DNA of 64,000 nucleotides, taken from NCBI GenBank assembly GCA_947396885.1, contig OX377205.1, positions 78,836,969-78,900,968 of the forward strand, read 5' to 3'. The notes below the pieces were generated by a model. It was not told the DNA's origin, did no database searches, and saw only the letters and a list, made by a program, of their open reading frames with translations. The stretch is from Heligmosomoides polygyrus polygyrus. Lineage: Eukaryota; Nematoda; Chromadorea; Rhabditida; Heligmosomidae. Positions 59,053 through 64,000 of the stretch are shown here, piece by piece; position 1 is the first letter of the stretch; every line of letters starts with the position of its first letter. The position numbers were made by a program, and so were the translations under genes.

Positions 59053-60150
59053 TATATTTCGAACTAGCTGCCGCCTCAGGTTGTCTGGCAGCACCTCGAC
59101 AATAGCTACCACATTCTCCAGCCCGGCTCTCCTCACACATTTCAGAAGGGAGGTGCCTACATCGTCGGAGATGGATGGCTCCTTGAAAGGTGCCTTCCCA
59201 GAAATGGCGCGGCTACTGCGTTCATCCACGTAACACCTCCGTAACACTAAAGATATAACGCTGGGCTTATGCTTATGCTATTGCTAGCCTTTCTTGTTCC
59301 AGCTTCCTTTACTCTTTACGCTTTTCCACTGGACCACACTGGAACAAGAAATTTCGGCTAGCAATAGCATAAGCATAAGCCTATCGTTACATATTCAGTG
59401 TTACGGAGGTCCTTCCGGGATCGAAACGATTACCGCGCCATTTCCAGGAAGCTAATATTCAAGGAGCCATCCATCTCCGACGTAGGCACTTCCCTTCTGA
59501 AGTGTGTGAGGAGAGCCGGACTGGCGAATGTGGTAACCACCAGAGAATCTAAGACGGCAGCTAGATTGGAATCGTCCTTACAATCATCTCTGTGCTATTC
59601 CTGGTTGCGCCGTTTGCCCGAATGGCAGGGAAGGGGACTGCACCGTATCAGGTGTGCTATAACTCATTACCTGCAAGAGCTGTGGTGAGGAATATACCGG
59701 TGAGACGGCGCGACCCCTAAATATTAGGGTCAAGGAACACCTTGATGGCAAGGCCAAGTCCAGGATGTCCACTGCACCATAGAGTCCACGGGCATACGGG
59801 GGAGGGCATTGAGATCAGGTCAGGCTCCTGAGAGTCGAAGCCCAAAGTGCCTTCCTCAACGTCCTCTAGGCGTTTTGGATTCATGTTAAAGATCCCAAGC
59901 TAAACCGGAAGGAAGAGTGCCTCTATGTAACACGGGAGCTGCTGTGTCTTGACAATGGCTCTGCTACCGACCGATTGACCCGTCCGGCTTTCTGTAAAGT
60001 GAGGGTCTCGATCTGTTTATTCACTACGTGATCGAAAGGTGGTCTTCAATTTCTACAGTTGAGGCGACGTCTGACGCGGTAGCACATTTTGATTTGATCC
60101 TTCATTTCAGGCTCTGAAGAGGGCGATACGGCCGAAACGTTAGCGAATAA
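59053..60150 (+). mobile_element. Penelope-like element fragment with inverted 5' arm and ribozyme-like 3' end
   Basis: The plus-strand part (59339-60150) encodes the linker SISDVGTSLLKCVRRAGL, then CAIPGCAVCPNGREGDC, then SCGEEYTGET and RVKEHLDGKAKSR of a GIY-YIG domain, with an in-frame stop and a shift. Its 5' portion is duplicated in inverted orientation at 59053-59302, forming a palindrome of about 250-bp arms around a 36-base loop (59303-59338). The element ends in a hammerhead-like motif and AATAAAG. Partly inverted copies are typical of Penelope elements. No reverse transcriptase domain remains. Confidence 0.7.
60111..60144 (+). ncRNA. Hammerhead-ribozyme-like motif, core intact
   Basis: The order of parts is GCT, CTGAAGA (60114-60120), a short imperfect stem II (60121-60133), GAAAC (60134-60138), GTT, and AGC (60142-60144) able to pair with the GCT. 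This fits the minimal type I hammerhead reported in Penelope-like elements, where stem III is so short that two copies must act as a dimer. Predicted cleavage is after 60141. Activity is inferred. Confidence 0.55.
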
Positions 60151-60269
60151 AGATCTGTATAACATGTTGTGGAGCTTAGTCGAAAGTCAGTCAACGCAAC
60201 AAGATCTTTGTTGCCGAGGTTCATAGAGAGTCGTACATAGCGACTTCTGGGAACACTGATGACTGCCAA

Positions 60270-61215
60270 GAATACTGTCTGTCCCTTGTTCTCACCCTCG
60301 TCGACTACGCGAAGGCACTCGACAAGGTTGAGACGAAGGTCACTCCCCTGCTCTCATCAACCAAGGAGTGTACTCGGCGAACATGAGACCAGTTGCATAC
60401 TGGGTTCAAGACGACAGTTCAGATGTCCCCCATTACGGTTCCCACTGGGAAGGGGTGCGAGAGGACGGCATCGTGTTGAAAGTTGTTCACCACAGCGCTA
60501 CAGTGGATATTGAAGTCGCTCGGTAGAGGTATATGAGTGCTTGGATTATTCCTCTCAAATCTGAGTCTTACTGGCGACATTGCCCTAGAATTCTGCCACT
60601 GAAGTGGAGGTGATGCTTGGTAAGCTAAGGAAAGCAGGAAAATATAGGACTACATATCAACCGAAGAGGGACTCAGTTAATGAAGAACGTCCTCTGGGAG
60701 GGAGGAGGAGTGCGATTGGAAGGCTCTCAGCTCACTGAGAGATCCTCCCACGTGTACCACGGACGTTTGATCAACACGGAGAACGACATAGACAACAAGG
60801 TGGATAGGAAACGCAGAGCTGCATGAGTCGCTTTCGGAGCCCTTAAGGACGCTGCAGAACATCTGACGGACCCCGATCTCTGATCAAACCTATTCGACTG
60901 AATTGTTCTGCCCTCTGTTACGCGACGGAGACGTGGGCCTACAATGCTGCCTCGTCAAGGACCACGCTAAGCACCACACACATAATGCTGAACGATGCCT
61001 TCTTGAGTACAACTGGCGGACTTCACATCGAGCTGGACTCGGCAGTTTCGAGATGAAAAAAATAGCTCATATTCGTGACCCAGCGGACTACATGTGAAAG
61101 GAATACTCATAAAGTGGCCGACGGCTCAGCCACTTTATGAGGAGGTACGACCGTTTAACGAAAAGGGCACTGGGGTGGAGGGCGGTCTTTGAGGCAAACC
61201 TTTAGGATACGTTCT
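60270..61215 (+). mobile_element. Fossil of a second RTE-like LINE, 3' half of pol
   Basis: A broken plus-strand reading holds VLTLVDYAKALDKVET (reverse transcriptase first block), ITVPTGKGCE, LEGSQL-like sequence near 60720, LCYATETWAYN near 60915, and IRDPADYM near 61070. The order matches a common nematode LINE polymerase that differs from the RTE copies at 5.9 and 55.6 kb. It has many stops and shifts. Confidence 0.6.
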
Positions 61216-61385
61216 TTGTACAGCTGATCCAACCGGGATTTTAGTTAGAAATTAATCGAGCTGCTCGTTGACGCCACAAATATCGAATGGCTACAACGTT
61301 CTAGATGATGATGGGAAACAATGAAACGAATGGAAACGATGCTGTGGCTAGCATGAGTAGTAAAAATGGGCCACCTTAGTAAGTT

Positions 61386-62618
61386 TTAGGTTGTCCGGAA
61401 AGTACTCAGCGTTGTTTTGTTACTATTTTTCAATCGCGTTTATTTTTATTATTAAGTAAAAGTTCAACTTGCATTGCATATTAATGTTACTTTCTGTACA
61501 GAACTTTCCGCTCTGAATAAAAATAAATGGATAAATAGTTAATGTGTCAACGTTGTTTTATATTCCTTTTCTTAAAGGGCTTATTGAAGTGTGTCGAAGG
61601 AGCGATTCCGAACGGTATTTCATTTTAAATGCAAATTGGGACAATCCGCAAAAGAGACGGCTCGACAAATCAATCACGTGTGGGCGCCTAATAGTTTGGG
61701 AGAAAGCACCGTGCGCCAGTGGTTCAGCAAATTTCGGACTGGGGATTTCAGCCTCGAATGTGGCCCCGTAGCGGTCGATCTAGAGCAATCCTGGGCGATG
61801 AGTTGAAGGAATTGGTGGGAGCTGAGCCATTCCAAACAGATCGCGGGATCGTGGAAGAGCTAGACGTCAGCACAACTGCTGTTGCTAAGGCTCCGAAACG
61901 CCTTGGGAAGGCGAAGAAGCTCGAAAAGTGAGTCCCACGAGATGAGTGAGCGGAAAAAATTCTCACGTTTCTAGACTTGCTGTTCACTATTTCTACGTGT
62001 ATCCTGTACGATAACAGGAGACGTTCCGTACAGTAGTTGGACGCCGACGAACCCCCTAGGCATTTCCCAAAGGCGAACCTCTACCAAAAAAAGGTAGTGG
62101 TCACTGTGTGGTGGTCGGCGGCTGGTGTGATCCACTACAGCTTTTTTTGTACCAGGCCAAACGACAACAGCAGAGTCCTTCTGCAAGAAAACCACCGAAA
62201 ATTACGTGAACTTCAGCCAGCCAGCAACAGAAGAGGTCCGGTCCGATGCTTTTACACGATAACGCCCGCCCACACGTTCCACAAATCGCTATTCGAAAAT
62301 TGAAGGAATCAAGGGTTGAAGCTCTGCCTCACCCATCATTTCTCGAAAGCTCTCACCAACCGACTACCACCTTCCACACATTTTTAGAGCTTTCTTGCTG
62401 GTAAAACCTTCACCAATCAGGACCAAGCCGAAATAGCCTTCGTGGATTTTGTCGAGTCTCGGCCACCTAATTTTTCCCTGATGGAATAAGACGGCCGCGG
62501 CCCTTTGGCAAAAGCATGCTCTTGTAGGGCACTTATTCCGACTAAACCCGATAAGATTTGAGAATGTTGTGGTAGTTGAAATTGAGTCAAAACGCTGAGA
62601 GCTTTCCGGACAACCTAA
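61386..62618 (+). mobile_element. Mariner of the SETMAR/Hsmar1-like group, decayed
   Basis: Terminal repeats start TTAGGTTGTCCGGAAAG (61386) and end at 62618, followed by TA; the left flank reads TT. The transposase shows LGQSAKETARQINHVW, STVRQWFSKFRTGDFSLE, ILYDNRRRSVQ, PPRHFPKANLYQKKVVVTVW and LLHDNARPHV. The DEKW segment with the first catalytic Asp is lost. Several stops and shifts are present. It lies in the intron after the 62639-62822 exon. Length is 1233 bp. Confidence 0.88.
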
Positions 62619-62638
62619 TAAATAAGTAAGAAACGCAC

Positions 62639-63179
62639 CTATAAAGACGAATTCCCTTTGTTCGAAACGGTTCTCGGTCGAATAGCGTATTCAACTTTGG
62701 CATCCATCTGTACTCCTGCGGCAGTTCTTTGTCGAGCCTTGGAATTTCGTAACCTGCCTTTCGAGTGAGGTAACAGTGAGCTGAAACCCGCATTCCGTAC
62801 CAGTCATCCTTTTTAATATGTCCTGCAGTCCAACTTAAGAGCAATCATAATTAGTGTTGACAGGTGAAAGAAAAAGTAAATGGAAAACTTGTGTGAAAAT
62901 CTGAATTAAACCGTTTTTTCTAATTCTATAGCTCACCAAAAGAATGCTGAATCGAGATTCTCATTTGTTCTTCAAAACCGTTGAAGATTTACCTTCTCGC
63001 TTCTGTACTTGCCGATTTTGTTCACATTCACTCCAATCATCCCAGCGCACTTCTAGGGCCAAATTCAGTTCGAATTTTTCGGTTTCTATTTCCCTCCTTA
63101 ACGATTAGAAGAGTAGGATTAACAGATAAATCACAGAAGGCTCATAACGAGATAGAGATATTGTGACATTCAAAATTCA

Positions 63180-63213
<34 letters not shown>

Positions 63214-63460
63214 GCAACCATCGAGAATCGTGTGGAAGCACATAAGCTCTACCTCCTCTTTGACAGTTATGAATTTTGTTAAGTTCTTTGTTACTTCTGC
63301 TCGCAAAGCTCGGTTCACTCCAGGATAAAAGCTGCGAGCCTGGTCGAGGATCAGGACGATCTTCTTCACCGTACTTCTCCACCACTGCCTTTCTCTCCTC
63401 TCCTGCGTCGAGTCGCCACCGATCGACCCCGAGACGGCGATGCTCTCCCAGTCGGCGCGA
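62639..63460 (-). CDS. Partial gene: probable extracellular protein, three internal exons
   Basis: Three minus-strand exons fit by splice site and phase: 63460-63219, 63085-62993 and 62822-62639. Exon 1 starts after GAGACAG and ends phase 1 at a weak donor GATG/GTTGCG next to a (TA)n run. Exon 2 ends GAAG/GTAAAT, and exon 3 ends ATAG/GTGCGT. The joined reading contains EEVELMCF, reminiscent of an immunoglobulin-fold B strand. It then has VRWDDWSECEQ, similar to the WSxWSEC start of thrombospondin type-1 repeats, and later SAHCYL. These domain calls are tentative. The 5' end is not in view or not recognised. A mariner (61386-62618) sits in the next intron. Confidence 0.5.
63182..63211. repeat. 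(TA)n microsatellite
   Basis: A TA run of about 30 bp, next to the proposed weak donor of the exon ending at 63219. Confidence 0.95.
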
Positions 63461-64000
63461 CTGTCTCATCTCACCTATATCAGATCTTTACCTCCCTAAC
63501 ATGTGCCTTGATGTGTTATTCACCAGTAATAACCTAATAGGATAGACAAGCCTATGAGTCAGACAAGAATTCTAAGATTCTCCAACATAACATATCAAGG
63601 CTTAACCTCTTATGCATTTCGCTGGTGACGCCGCGGAAGCCAGACGTGCATAAGTAGCAAGAGCATTTTCCGCTGGGCGACGTTGTCTACAGGTAACAGC
63701 AAGTGGTTTACTATTATAAGGCTACGAATTACTTTCAAATTTGAATAAAAACGAGGACAAAAAGGTGGTGGAGGAGCAGTTCGGAAACGACTAGTGTTCT
63801 AATAAACTGAACTGGTACAAGGTTTGAGGGATTAGATCGTTATCCGTTGGCCCTGTCCTACTCTTTTACCAGATAATGAGAGGTATGTACCTGCAGAAAT
63901 TCAGTGTGCAGTCGTCCTCAGTTTCTGTTTGAGTATACTGAAGGCAAGGTTGTATAGGGTGTGGGCCACAAATCAGGCCATGAGCCTTGAACAGCTACCA
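63461..64000. other. Right edge, nothing recognised
   Basis: No further upstream exon of the minus-strand gene could be supported before the window ends. Confidence 0.4.

Overview
The window looks like a chromosomal segment of a nematode, most likely a clade V parasitic (strongylid, hookworm-like) species; the species assignment is inference. The evidence is five cuticle collagen genes, short GT-AG introns with the TTTCAG acceptor style, two copies of the nematode spliced-leader SL1 sequence, and a repeat load typical of these genomes (RTE LINEs, several mariner families, a Penelope-like element, tRNA-derived SINEs).

The host genes I can support lie mainly on the minus strand. Five cuticle collagens (A 9113-10553, B 16658-18082, C 20484-21873, D 28455-29809, E 38992-40243) share an identical five-coding-exon structure, phase for phase, and encode 336-398 residue proteins. 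A, B and D also share an upstream architecture: a conserved promoter block, a TATA box, and a short non-coding exon whose intron ends directly at the ATG. C probably has the same plan with a longer leader intron. At the right edge, three phase-compatible exons (62639-63460) encode part of a probable extracellular protein. A fourth, terminal exon may lie about 10.6 kb downstream (51923-52019), across an intron packed with transposons. A weaker spliced-gene candidate is at 15415-15830.

Most of the rest is repeat. RTE copies are at 5925-7747 (-) and about 55570-58513 (+), with fossils of a second RTE-like LINE at 30880-31045 (-) and 60270-61215 (+). Penelope-like (GIY-YIG) fragments lie at 54020-54626 (-) and 59053-60150. 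Three related 3' ends of this element carry a hammerhead-ribozyme-like motif; only the one at 60111-60144 keeps its core. Mariner/Tc1 elements with terminal repeats are at 26861-28125, 33883-34776, 40985-41898, 43277-44181, 47447-48354 and 61386-62618, with further fossils. Two of them are fold-back derivatives.

The most notable findings are two retrocopies that still carry the SL1 leader, which shows they derive from trans-spliced mRNA. One is a mitochondrial acyl carrier protein pseudogene split by a complete mariner with TA target duplication. The other is a presenilin-enhancer (PEN-2) pseudogene lying next to an RTE copy. The window also holds many long inverted repeats: a perfect 33-bp hairpin, a 31-bp hairpin inside a collagen leader intron, fold-back transposons and nested palindromes. 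Any of these would make double-stranded RNA if transcribed. No rRNA gene, confident tRNA gene or CRISPR array was seen.
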